The translations under genes and the position numbers were made by a program. The notes beneath the pieces were generated by a model. That model saw nothing but the letters and a program-made list of their open reading frames with translations. It had not been told where the DNA came from and made no database searches. From an uncultured bacterium (GTDB taxonomy: Bacteria; Edwardsbacteria; AC1; EtOH8): 64,000 bases of DNA. The stretch is from contig CALMGM010000009.1 in assembly GCA_937863685.1 (NCBI GenBank), positions 62,001 to 126,000 of the forward strand, written 5' to 3'. The stretch's first letter is position 1. Every line of letters starts with the position of its first letter. Positions 45,689 through 54,266 of the stretch are shown here, piece by piece.

Positions 45689-46948
45689 TCAGATAATACT
45701 TTCCTTTACCAGATATACGTTATTCTTATTAACATAACTGATCATCATTACTAATATAATCAGCTCCGATACGACGAATATTACAGAGGACGCATACTGT
45801 TTCCACACCGGCACTAGAAGAAAAGATAAGGCTACCGATAACATTCCGGGATAAAGCACAGCCTTCATAAATTGACTACTGCGATTAATATTGATAAGCA
45901 CTTGTGTGCCGTATAAATTATCGACGAATACCGTCAAGGGCACAATAGACATTATTCTGATCAATAAACCGATTGATTTAACATTCTCCCCGGTGATAAG
46001 CATAACCAGAACGTCAGCTGTAAAATATAGCAGGACACACATAGCCGCGAAAAAGATGCTTCCATATAACAATATCTTCTTTATAAATTTTACAGCTTTT
46101 ACCTTCGATTCTTCAAATAGACTGCTGACCCTTGGGAATATTGCATTGCTGACAGGAACGCACAAATTGATAAATACTCTTACTATTTTATCTGCAATCG
46201 CAAATATTCCAACTATTTTGTTATCAGCATATATTCCCAAAATGAAGATATTTGAATTATTGACTAGTGTTGATGACATAATAGTAGCAAAAATCGGCCA
46301 GCCCTGTTTTACTTCAGTTTTTATCTCGTCGTAATTTGGGAGAACAAACTTGATCGGGTATTTCAATAATGCATAGACAAATGCCGCTATGCCGGCAAAA
46401 AGCACCCCACTGGATTGCAGGAAAACCGCCAGAGTATAGTCGTTTTGGTCTTTTATAAACATGAATATTGCAGCCGTAAAAAACAGTTTTGATATTAAAT
46501 TAAAAAAAGCTATTATCTTGATATCCTCTATCCCTTGGAAAAACCATATCGGGAAAAATAGGTTTCCTAGTACAGCTATAAAAGCCATCAGATACAGGAA
46601 AGCATTGATTTTAAATTTTTCGATAGATATAATCATTATAGATAATATTATTGCGCTAATAATAAGCAACGCACTCTTGATTATAAATATGTTCCAAAAT
46701 TTGCGAGAAATAAGATTGAAATCATTTCTAACAATAGATATCCCTCTCGTAGCCGAGAGATTAAAGCCGTAATCAACAAATACGACAAAATATTGCACGA
46801 AAGAGAACGCAAAAGCAATAAGTCCAAATTTACCCAGGCCTAAGACACGAACCAAATATGGAAAAGTAACTAACGGCAAAATATAATTAGCCCCTTGAAC
46901 AATAAAAAGAGCCGCCATGTTTTCCATCAAAATCTTACGTTCTTTCAT
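45689..46948 (-). CDS. Wzx-type polysaccharide flippase, second copy
   Basis: 419 residues from the ATG at 46948, preceded by GAAGGTG; a longer frame of 13 residues is less likely. It has 12-14 membrane helices and the family opening ENMAALFIVQGANYILPLVTFPYLVRVLGLGKFGLIAFAF. It exports a lipid-linked repeat unit. Codon usage is heavily A/T-ending, like its neighbours, and unlike the first flippase at 36 kb. It appears to be the first gene behind an internal promoter. Confidence 0.88.
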   Translation of the reverse strand: MKERKILMENMAALFIVQGANYILPLVTFPYLVRVLGLGKFGLIAFAFSFVQYFVVFVDYGFNLSATRGISIVRNDFNLISRKFWNIFIIKSALLIISAIILSIMIISIEKFKINAFLYLMAFIAVLGNLFFPIWFFQGIEDIKIIAFFNLISKLFFTAAIFMFIKDQNDYTLAVFLQSSGVLFAGIAAFVYALLKYPIKFVLPNYDEIKTEVKQGWPIFATIMSSTLVNNSNIFILGIYADNKIVGIFAIADKIVRVFINLCVPVSNAIFPRVSSLFEESKVKAVKFIKKILLYGSIFFAAMCVLLYFTADVLVMLITGENVKSIGLLIRIMSIVPLTVFVDNLYGTQVLININRSSQFMKAVLYPGMLSVALSFLLVPVWKQYASSVIFVVSELIILVMMISYVNKNNVYLVKESII

Positions 46949-46978
46949 GCAAACACCTTCGCCGTACCTATCAAATAA

Positions 46979-47006
46979 ACTATACAATAATCTGATATTG
47001 TTACAA
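46979..47006 (-). promoter_or_regulatory. Probable internal promoter of the AT-rich glycan cassette
   Basis: On the minus strand TTGTAA (47001-47006), 16 bases and TATAGT (46979-46984) lie in a 136-base gap ahead of the second flippase. The ATG is 31 bases downstream of the -10. In AT-rich DNA such matches occur by chance, so confidence is moderate. Confidence 0.4.
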
Positions 47007-47084
47007 GAGCAACATTATATCCCCTGCGGCAAAATAAAATGCCATAGAGATAAACAATATTTGTACTAGACAACTGATTACACA

Positions 47085-48458
47085 TTAGGAACTTCCCATA
47101 GTCTCAAGTGTTTTGACTTTTAAACTGCTAACCTCCTCGATATGCCTATACATCAAAGCATAAATAATCCAAAACAGCATTCCATATTGATATCTTGTTA
47201 TGGCTGCTTCTACTTGGCTGTTGATGACTGCAACCAAATAGGGTAAAAAAAACAAGGTATATATATAATTTGCCCCCGTCACGTTTTTGTAACACAAAAC
47301 AATTAAACGATATAGCGGGTAAAAAATAATAAATGCAATCAAAAAGGCTGAAATGGTTCCAAAATCCACGCCAAAACGAAGAAATATATTATGCGGATCC
47401 TCCAAGTAACGGTAGAATTCGGAATACCTATACTGGTTTGGTCCCGCTCCAATTATCAAATTATCTTTCATAGTAATAATACAATCTCTTATCATATACA
47501 AACGAGAAAAAGAAGATGCATCAACTTTGACATTTTTAATTCGTTCCATCAATGCATATAAATATTTATAGGCAAATATATTAATTACCAGGATAGCGCC
47601 TAAAAGAATCCCAAATGATTTTTTAACATTATAATCTTTAGCAGCAACACCTTTAAAAATATAAAAAAACATTCCAGCTATCAAAAAAGATAAAATAGCC
47701 CCACGGGATAAGATAATCACAACGAGAACTAATGCCAGTATAATCATAATTATCTTTAATGTCCTTGTTAAAAAAACATCTTTAAGCACCATCAGTTGGC
47801 TTATTAATATTGTACCGAATAGCACCATAATGGCAGCCAAAGTGTTTGCAACACCCCATGAAAGGCCAAAACCGCTACTATGGAAAGTATTTATGTTTAT
47901 GGCCGATACATTTGCCTGGAAAATCAAAAAAAACAATACTTGTATCAATGAATATCCAATAACAAAAGGGACATAGACCTTATGTAGACGTTCTACCCCT
48001 GCGTCGCTGATAATTTTTTTTACGATACTAATATAGATAATCACTGGCATTGCTATGAAATGCAGCATACCAAGACCAGCCCTACCCCAGGCACTCCATC
48101 TATAAATCGTCAATAGTGATAGAATTGTTATAATGCTCCAAAGCACCAAAATTAAATCAAATTTTATATGTCTTTGCTTCGCAAAGATAATGGAACAGAG
48201 GGTTGTTATGCAATATACTGCAAAAACAATATTTGCCAGCTTATGCCCCAAATGTGTAAAAAACAAAATAAGACATAAAAATAAAATAACCTCCGGTCTT
48301 TTGACGCTATAATAAATATTGACCGGCAAACCAATCATTGCAATCAGAATAGCCATAAGTATAAATTGTTTCAGTGCAAATAAACTGATGACCAAAACGC
48401 CAAAAAGTATTGCAGTGAAAAGAACAACTGTTTTGTATGATGGTCTTTTATTTTTCAC
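47085..48458 (-). CDS. O-antigen polymerase/ligase-family membrane protein, third copy
   Basis: 457 residues beginning at a GTG codon. About twelve membrane helices, with the Wzy_C-type loop LIIGAGPNQYRYSEF and HNIFLRFGVDFG. Other strings such as LSRGAILSFLIAGMFFYIF also match the family. It may polymerise the repeat unit exported by the flippase encoded downstream. It is AT-rich. It follows the long Wzz protein by 14 bases. Confidence 0.82.
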   Translation of the reverse strand: MKNKRPSYKTVVLFTAILFGVLVISLFALKQFILMAILIAMIGLPVNIYYSVKRPEVILFLCLILFFTHLGHKLANIVFAVYCITTLCSIIFAKQRHIKFDLILVLWSIITILSLLTIYRWSAWGRAGLGMLHFIAMPVIIYISIVKKIISDAGVERLHKVYVPFVIGYSLIQVLFFLIFQANVSAININTFHSSGFGLSWGVANTLAAIMVLFGTILISQLMVLKDVFLTRTLKIIMIILALVLVVIILSRGAILSFLIAGMFFYIFKGVAAKDYNVKKSFGILLGAILVINIFAYKYLYALMERIKNVKVDASSFSRLYMIRDCIITMKDNLIIGAGPNQYRYSEFYRYLEDPHNIFLRFGVDFGTISAFLIAFIIFYPLYRLIVLCYKNVTGANYIYTLFFLPYLVAVINSQVEAAITRYQYGMLFWIIYALMYRHIEEVSSLKVKTLETMGSS

Positions 48459-48472
48459 GACAATTTCTAAAA

Positions 48473-49657
48473 TTAAAATATATTTCTAATATTCATTACC
48501 TTAACTTTATTATCCGGATCAGTAACATACCAATTCCACCACTCAATAATGATTATACTAATGATACTTATAATAAAGCCGATGAACAGCCCGACACATG
48601 TAATTAAAATCCTCTTCGGCCAGCTCTTCTTCCATGGAGGACTGGCCCTCTCCAGGAACTGGATCTTGGGGGTATCCTTGGCTTCCAGAATCTTGGCATG
48701 CTCCAGCTGTTCCACCAGCAGGGCATAAACCTCCTGATGAATCCTCACATCCCGCATCCGGCGGGTCAGCTCGGTACCAATATCCGGCGCCTTGGCAAAG
48801 GGTATGAACAGAGTTTTGTCATTGCCCCCTACCATCAGGTTGTTCAACTGCTGTTCAGCCTTGTCTATCTCGGTGGTTAATATTTTTATCTGGGAATTAT
48901 CTTTGGTATTGTAGGATTTAAGGGCCTCCAGCTCTATTCTTTTGGTCATGATGTCCGCCTCTATTTTGGCCGACATCTCTATCAGGGCCTTCATCTCCTC
49001 GGTGATGGAAACTGTTCGGAAGCGTTTTTGGAACACCCGCAGTGAATCCTCCATCTCCCTTAACAAGATCTCCTCCTGGGCCACCCGGTTCTCGATGAAC
49101 TCCCGGGCCCTCTGACCCTGCGACATATTGAGCCCGCTGTAGATATTGTTCAGCACGTCACCATAGCAATTGGCTATCTCGGCGGCTTTGTCCGGGTTTT
49201 TGTCCTCAACCGTGACCGTTATAAAACGTTCATCCGTCACTTTTATGGCGGTGGCCTTGTCCAGTTTCTTGTTTACGTTATACAGGGCTTTCCCGGGGTC
49301 CTTGGCCAGCTGCTTGTTCTTCTTGTAATGCATCACCAGGCCGCACTGGTCTATCACCCGACCGGTGACGGCCCCGTTCTTAAGCATAAAGGCAAAAACA
49401 TCGGACGGTGTCACCATGCCCGGCATGAATCCCACCCCGCCAACCTCTGGATCCGATGGCATTCCGGCCTTGAACGCCAGGCTCATCAAGCTCATGCTCT
49501 GGCTGGCCGGGGGCATCAAGGTGGCGGTGGCCTTGTATTTCTTGGGGATCACCAGGCTTAAGGCCATGGCGAATACGGTGAATCCGGCCGTGATCCAGAT
49601 GATGGTCCGGCGATTCTTGACCAGAATAAAAAGCAGATCATAAAAGCTGTTGATCAT
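48473..49657 (-). CDS. Wzz/GNVR-type chain-length determinant protein (long form)
   Basis: 394 residues. N-terminal membrane helix TIIWITAGFTVFAMALSLVIP with the family string PKKYKATATLMPP; a coiled-coil rich middle (about 190-300) with ENRVAQEEILLREMEDSLRV; and a C-terminal GNVR-like ERASPPWKKSWPKR just before the second helix (ILITCVGLFIGFIISIISII). No tyrosine kinase domain is fused and none is encoded nearby. Its role is to regulate polymer length and possibly link Wzy to outer-membrane export. It is considerably richer in GC than the genes immediately downstream, so the cassette boundary may lie close to its 3' end. Confidence 0.87.
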   Translation of the reverse strand: MINSFYDLLFILVKNRRTIIWITAGFTVFAMALSLVIPKKYKATATLMPPASQSMSLMSLAFKAGMPSDPEVGGVGFMPGMVTPSDVFAFMLKNGAVTGRVIDQCGLVMHYKKNKQLAKDPGKALYNVNKKLDKATAIKVTDERFITVTVEDKNPDKAAEIANCYGDVLNNIYSGLNMSQGQRAREFIENRVAQEEILLREMEDSLRVFQKRFRTVSITEEMKALIEMSAKIEADIMTKRIELEALKSYNTKDNSQIKILTTEIDKAEQQLNNLMVGGNDKTLFIPFAKAPDIGTELTRRMRDVRIHQEVYALLVEQLEHAKILEAKDTPKIQFLERASPPWKKSWPKRILITCVGLFIGFIISIISIIIIEWWNWYVTDPDNKVKVMNIRNIF

Positions 49658-49720
49658 TATTCAACTCCAGATCGGTTCAGGTTTGTATTTGTGCAACGCA
49701 AACATTAATCACTTCCAATT

Positions 49721-50626
49721 TTAAACATTATCTGATCGTTTGATCACTTTTACTGCTACGAACTCAATGTTCGTAGCGAAGTATCTCAATGGAGTGTATT
49801 CTGTAAAAAAAAGATCCATACGTTCAAATAGCTTGTACTTCGGATACCTTATGGTGTTCTTCGGAAATAGTTGCCTGTGCCAAATATCAATTAAATCAAA
49901 TCCAGCAACCCGGAGCATTTTATCCACTGTTTTTTTATCATATAGGCGATCATGGTAATGATCGCCCCGCAAACGGCATAAAAACTGGGTCCAGGAAAAG
50001 ATATACGGCAGATTGAAACAGAAGAATAGGCCCCTGTCACGCAGTACTCGGTGAATTTCCTTCAGCGACATTTTATCACTGGCCACATGTTCCAGGACCC
50101 CGAAACTAAGGACGATGTCCATCGACGCATCTCCGTAGGGGAGCAGGTATTCGTGCTCGATGGGTTCTACCCGTATCCCCTGCTTCCGGATTATCGGCAC
50201 TGCTTGCCCGAAACTGGAATCATCCTTGTCGCATTTCAGGTCACAGCTTATTGGTTTAGCCCCCAGCTTTCGCAGCAGGTATGTGACATGCCCTTTGCCG
50301 CAACCCCAGTCAAGGATATAAATTTGGCTGATATCCCGGGAAAAGTGATTTTCGGCAAAATCCTTTACATATTTTGTCAGATACAAGAAAACGTTCTGGC
50401 CGGCAGGATTCTGAAGAAACATATGGGTATTGTGGTCTTTGATTATGCTGATCAGATCCTGATCCAGCGATATTGACTCGCTGAAAGTACTTCGCCTCAA
50501 TGCCGTATAAGGATTTTGCACAATATTCCTTAATTGTATTCCGGGAACCTGAATACTGATGGATTTATTGGTTTTGGTTTGGATATAATGCACGTCATTG
50601 CAGACATTTATCCCCAAGACGACCAT
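49721..50626 (-). CDS. Class I SAM-dependent methyltransferase
   Basis: 301 residues from the ATG at 50626; the longer frame overlaps the preceding SLBB gene and is antisense-like there. The SAM site is IYILDWGCGKGHVTYLLRK (motif I D-W-G-C-G-K-G), followed by acidic CDLKCDKDD, motif SMDIVLSFGVLEHVASDK and LKEIHRVLRDRGLFFCF, as in UbiE/Methyltransf_11-type enzymes. An N-terminal 100-residue extension has no recognisable domain. It may methylate a sugar or terminate chain growth; metK encoded downstream would supply the donor. Substrate is not predictable. Confidence 0.85.
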   Translation of the reverse strand: MVVLGINVCNDVHYIQTKTNKSISIQVPGIQLRNIVQNPYTALRRSTFSESISLDQDLISIIKDHNTHMFLQNPAGQNVFLYLTKYVKDFAENHFSRDISQIYILDWGCGKGHVTYLLRKLGAKPISCDLKCDKDDSSFGQAVPIIRKQGIRVEPIEHEYLLPYGDASMDIVLSFGVLEHVASDKMSLKEIHRVLRDRGLFFCFNLPYIFSWTQFLCRLRGDHYHDRLYDKKTVDKMLRVAGFDLIDIWHRQLFPKNTIRYPKYKLFERMDLFFTEYTPLRYFATNIEFVAVKVIKRSDNV

Positions 50627-50637
50627 ATTTGAATCTA

Positions 50638-51555
50638 TTACTTTGACACCGTCCAAACGATATAGAACATGGTGATCAGCTGGCCGGTGACGGAGATGTA
50701 ATCCCGCCAGCCCTTGATCTGCATCTCCCCCACGATAACCACATCGCCGGCCTCGATGGGGGTATCCTCCCTGGCCTTCAGTGTTTTTCCTCCCCACCGG
50801 TTGATCTTAATGTTATTGGTGCTGGCCCGTTCCCCATACCCCCCGGCCATCCCCAGATAATAGCTTAAGACCGTGCCCGGCTCAAAGACGAAGGTCCCTC
50901 CCTTCTGGACCTGCCCGACCACCGTCACTGAGGTGGGAGCGGAGGGCACGGTCACGATATCTCCCTCCTTTAATGGAATGTTCAATGACTGGTCACCGTC
51001 GATGAAAAGTCCTCGGTAACTGATGCTTTGCACCACGTCCGGCATGGCCACGTTCTCAATCTTGATATCCTCCTTGGTGGCCACCGGGGTGATGCCCCCG
51101 GCCATTTCGATGATATCCATCAATCTTTCGCCCGGTTTGACCTCATAGATCCCGGGACGGTACACCTGCCCCACCACCTTGATGTTGTTATTGTTCACCG
51201 GAATGAAAATAATATCCCCGTCATCCAAGATCGGATTTTCAGACTGCTGGTTCATATACAGGTAATGATACATGTCCAGGGTATCCATTACCTTCCCTCC
51301 GCGGATAAGTTGGATGCTGCGGAGCGAGCCCTGTTCGCTGTTGCCACCGGCGGCGGCCAGGGCTACTGAGGCCCGTTCCATCACCGGTAGGGAGTAAACC
51401 CCAGGATTGCGAACCTGGCCCAGCACCTGGACCTTCATCATCGGCTGGCTTCGCATCTGGTAAGGATCCCGACCGTCAGATCGCTGCTGGGCATAGGACC
51501 AGCCAACCAAGACGACCAGAAGGACCGCCGAAATAAGATTACTCTTTATTGACAT
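50638..51555 (-). CDS. SLBB-domain polysaccharide export protein without the usual export domain
   Basis: 305 residues with a signal peptide (LISAVLLVVLVGWSYA) but no lipobox Cys. Three SLBB beta-grasp domains are visible: KVQVLGQVRNPGVYSLP, IKVVGQVYRPGIYEVKPGE with AGGITPVATKED, and SVTVVGQVQKGGTFVFEPG with AGGYGERAS. The polysaccharide export sheath domain of Wza is missing, so the protein is shorter than Wza (about 380). A C-terminal hydrophobic segment (LITMFYIVWTVS) may anchor it. It likely forms or caps an outer-membrane or periplasmic export ring. It is the first gene after a terminator, so a new transcription unit probably starts here. Confidence 0.83.
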   Translation of the reverse strand: MSIKSNLISAVLLVVLVGWSYAQQRSDGRDPYQMRSQPMMKVQVLGQVRNPGVYSLPVMERASVALAAAGGNSEQGSLRSIQLIRGGKVMDTLDMYHYLYMNQQSENPILDDGDIIFIPVNNNNIKVVGQVYRPGIYEVKPGERLMDIIEMAGGITPVATKEDIKIENVAMPDVVQSISYRGLFIDGDQSLNIPLKEGDIVTVPSAPTSVTVVGQVQKGGTFVFEPGTVLSYYLGMAGGYGERASTNNIKINRWGGKTLKAREDTPIEAGDVVIVGEMQIKGWRDYISVTGQLITMFYIVWTVSK

Positions 51556-51656
51556 GCTGCCTCCGATTATATTTTGGGCATAATAAAATGGCCGGAACGC
51601 TTCAATCGGCGCCCGGCCAAATTATATTATTAATTTGGGAACAATTTATGGGCGCC

Positions 51657-51686
51657 ATATTAAACTTTGCGGCAAAACGCAATCAA
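51657..51686 (-). promoter_or_regulatory. Candidate promoter for the SLBB-to-downstream operon
   Basis: TTGATT (51681-51686), 18 bases, TAATAT (51657-51662) on the minus strand. Both hexamers are imperfect and the region is AT-rich; support comes from the terminator lying just upstream. Confidence 0.3.
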
Positions 51687-51822
51687 ATAAAGCATTGGCA
51701 AATCATTAGGATTATTGATTGACCGAGCCACAAACTTTAATACAGCAACTTGTTTCCCCTCATAATGTTAAACTTTAGAAAATTGTATCCTAAAATCTAT
51801 CTTTTGTCAAGCAAATTATTAA

Positions 51823-51857
51823 ATAAAAAAGACACCCCGAATATCCAGGATGTCTTC
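51823..51857 (-). terminator. Rho-independent terminator after the UDP-sugar dehydrogenase gene
   Basis: On the minus strand AAGACATCC pairs with GGGTGTCTT (one G-U pair) across a short loop and is followed by TTTTTATTT. It begins about 12 bases after the stop codon of the dehydrogenase, dividing the polysaccharide region into at least two transcription units. Confidence 0.75.
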
Positions 51858-51868
51858 GTGCAGGGCAA

Positions 51869-53176
51869 TTATTTGCGGCCGATCTTGACCACCTTACTGC
51901 TTTTTATCTTCTTGGTGGCATTCCGGGTATCAACCACCAGTTTGGAATTCCTGACTATCATATTATAATCGTAACTTGTATGATCAGTGGTGATCAGAAC
52001 GCAATCAACCGTTTTGAGGAGATGCTGCGTCAGTTTAGTTGATCTCATTTTTTTCCATCCCGTCTCAAGCTCCGGCACAAAGGGGTCGTTATAGATCAGA
52101 GACTTGACCTTGGGGGCCAGCAGTTCGATCACCTTGATGGCCGGGGAACTGCGAACATCGTCAATATCCCGCTTGAAGGCCACCCCCAGCACCAGCACCT
52201 TGGACCGAGAGGCAGCCATCCCTTTGTCGCTCAGGGAGGCAATCACCTTGTTGACCACATGATACGGCATATTCTCGTTGGTCTCGGCCGCCAGCTCGAT
52301 GAAATCGGTGTGAAAATCGTACTCCTTGGCCTTCCAGGCCAGATAGTAGGGATCGATAGGGATGCAGTGGCCCCCCAACCCCGGACCAGGATAGAACGGC
52401 ATGAAGCCGTAGGGCTTGGTGGCGGCGGCCTCCACCACCTCCCACATGTCCACCCGGTCCATCCTTTCGCACAGGCAGGCCAGCTCATTGACCAGGGCGA
52501 TATTGACACTGCGGAAGATGTTCTCCAGCAGCTTGGTCATCTCGGCGGTGGACGGCGAGGAGACCATTACGATCTTCTCAATGATCTGGCAGTACATCAG
52601 CTTGGCCAGCTGACCGCAAGCCGGGGTATAGCCCCCCACCACGGTGGGAGTGGTGGCGGTGGTGAATTTCTGGTTGCCGGGATCGATCCGCTCCGGGGAG
52701 AAGGCCAGGTAAAAATCCTTGCCGGCCGCCAGGCCGGTCTTCTCCAGGATGGGCTTGACCACCTTGGTGGTGGTCTCTGGGTAGGTGGTGCTTTTCAGAA
52801 TCACCAGCATCCCTTTGTGAAGATATTTGGCAATCCCCTCGGCCGAACTGATTATGTAACTGATGTCGGGATCCTTGGTGGCGGTAAAAGGCGTGGGGAC
52901 GCAGATGTGGACGGCATCGCAATTTTTCAGCGCCCGGTAATCGGTGGTGGCCTTTAATTTACCCCGGAAGACAACCTCCTTCAGGTGCCGGTCATCGACA
53001 TCGATAATGTAATTCTTTCCCTTGTTGATGTTCGAGACCTTTTTGGGGTCCAGATCTATGCCCACCACTTCAAAACCGACCCGGGCAAACTCCACGGCCA
53101 GGGGCAACCCCACATACCCCAGGCCTATCACTGCTATCCTGGCTCGGCGGGTGGTTATTTTCTGTTTGAGATCCAT
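51869..53176 (-). CDS. Nucleotide-sugar 6-dehydrogenase (UDP-GlcNAc/ManNAc type, WbpA/WecC-like)
   Basis: 435 residues from the ATG at 53176 (AAGGT upstream; the longer frame overlaps rmlB). NAD site IAVIGLGYVGLPLAVEFAR; sugar region HICVPTPFTA; LKSTTYPETT; PERIDPGN; and FYPGPGLGGHCIPIDPYYL with the catalytic Cys. The C-terminal domain holds VLGVAFKRDIDDVRSSPA. The PGPGLGGHCIP and PER(I)DPG strings are typical of the WbpA/WecC branch rather than UDP-glucose dehydrogenase, so the product is probably a UDP-N-acetyl hexosaminuronic acid. The gene is the last of its transcription unit (terminator follows). Confidence 0.92.
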   Translation of the reverse strand: MDLKQKITTRRARIAVIGLGYVGLPLAVEFARVGFEVVGIDLDPKKVSNINKGKNYIIDVDDRHLKEVVFRGKLKATTDYRALKNCDAVHICVPTPFTATKDPDISYIISSAEGIAKYLHKGMLVILKSTTYPETTTKVVKPILEKTGLAAGKDFYLAFSPERIDPGNQKFTTATTPTVVGGYTPACGQLAKLMYCQIIEKIVMVSSPSTAEMTKLLENIFRSVNIALVNELACLCERMDRVDMWEVVEAAATKPYGFMPFYPGPGLGGHCIPIDPYYLAWKAKEYDFHTDFIELAAETNENMPYHVVNKVIASLSDKGMAASRSKVLVLGVAFKRDIDDVRSSPAIKVIELLAPKVKSLIYNDPFVPELETGWKKMRSTKLTQHLLKTVDCVLITTDHTSYDYNMIVRNSKLVVDTRNATKKIKSSKVVKIGRK

Positions 53177-53210
53177 GTGAAAATACCTTAAAGATATATT
53201 AATTTGATTG

Positions 53211-54221
53211 TTATCTTTCCTTGTACCAGCGGTCCTTGAAATCCCGGAACTCCCTCTTGCCCTCTCTGATGCTGCGCCACCATGGTTCATTGTCGATATA
53301 CCACTTGATGGTCTCTCTGATGGCTGAATTGAAAGTATGTCGCGGTTTCCAACCCAGTTTCTTTATCTTGGAGATGTTAAGCGAATAGCGTCTATCGTGT
53401 CCTGGCCGGTCCTTGACGTATTTTTTAAGGCTCTCCGGCTTGTTCAACTCCTTCAGGATGATATCGGTGATCTGAATGTTCTCCATCTCCTGCCCGCCCC
53501 CGATATTGTAAATGTCCCCGGCCCGGCCGTGGTGCATGATGAAATCTATGGCGTCGCAGTGGTCCTCCACATACAGCCAGTCCCGGATGTTCCGGCCGTC
53601 GCCGTATATGGGAAGCTCCTTGTTCTCCAAAGCATTGGTGACGAAGAACGGTATCAGCTTTTCCGGGAATTGAAAGGGCCCGTAATTGTTGGTACAACGG
53701 GTTACCCGGACATCCATCCCGAAGGTGGTGTGATACGACAGGGCCAGCAGATCTCCGGCCGCCTTGGAAGATGAATAGGGACTGCGGGGATCGAGGATGT
53801 CCGTTTCCACCGAAGACCCCGTCTCAACGCTGCCATAAACCTCGTCGGTCCCGATTTGGATGAACATCTTGACCTGATGACGGCGGGCGTATTCCAGCAG
53901 AGTATGGGTGCCGATGACGTTGGTTTGGGTGAAAACGAAAGGATCATCCACCGAACGATCCACATGGGTCTCGGCGGCAAAATTGACCACCCAGTCCACA
54001 CCCGGCAATAATCTGTTAATCAAGGAGCCATCGCAGATATCACCGTGAACGAATCGATGGTTACGGTGATTTTTGATGTCCCTAAGGTTCTCCAGGTTCC
54101 CGGCGTAGGTCAGCTTATCCAGGTTGATTATATGGCACTCAGGATATTTATTGAGCATAAGGTGGACAAAATTGCTGCCTATAAATCCTGCCCCGCCGGT
54201 GATTAAGACACTATGTATCAT
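53211..54221 (-). CDS. rmlB: dTDP-glucose 4,6-dehydratase
   Basis: 336 residues. NAD loop GGAGFIGSNF (9-18), VNFAAETHVDRSVDDPFVF, TDEVYGS (Thr-Asp-Glu catalytic set) and SPYSSSKAAGD with the Tyr-x3-Lys pair. YGDGRNIRDWLYVEDHCDAI and the end GHDRRYSLN complete the RmlB signature. It converts dTDP-glucose to dTDP-4-keto-6-deoxyglucose, precursor of dTDP-rhamnose and amino deoxysugars. An RmlC-like epimerase lies 3.3 kb upstream, but no RmlD is recognisable in the window. Confidence 0.95.
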   Translation of the reverse strand: MIHSVLITGGAGFIGSNFVHLMLNKYPECHIINLDKLTYAGNLENLRDIKNHRNHRFVHGDICDGSLINRLLPGVDWVVNFAAETHVDRSVDDPFVFTQTNVIGTHTLLEYARRHQVKMFIQIGTDEVYGSVETGSSVETDILDPRSPYSSSKAAGDLLALSYHTTFGMDVRVTRCTNNYGPFQFPEKLIPFFVTNALENKELPIYGDGRNIRDWLYVEDHCDAIDFIMHHGRAGDIYNIGGGQEMENIQITDIILKELNKPESLKKYVKDRPGHDRRYSLNISKIKKLGWKPRHTFNSAIRETIKWYIDNEPWWRSIREGKREFRDFKDRWYKER

Positions 54222-54266
54222 ATCAATATTTTATTTTGTATTTATTGGATTTTCGCGCCTAATCAT

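Larger units (their letters stand above)
51556..51868. other. Intergenic region of 313 bases: terminator, candidate promoter and a leader hairpin, no gene
   Basis: No plausible reading frame with coding character was seen. On the minus strand, the order is a terminator just after the dehydrogenase stop, about 140 AT-rich bases, a weak promoter candidate, then a GC-rich hairpin TGGCCGG...CCGGCCA (51589-51619, loop of 17 bases) in what would be the leader of the SLBB gene. The hairpin is followed by ATTTTATTA, so it could act as an attenuator. No clear ops (GGCGGTAG) or JUMPstart element was found. Confidence 0.6.
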
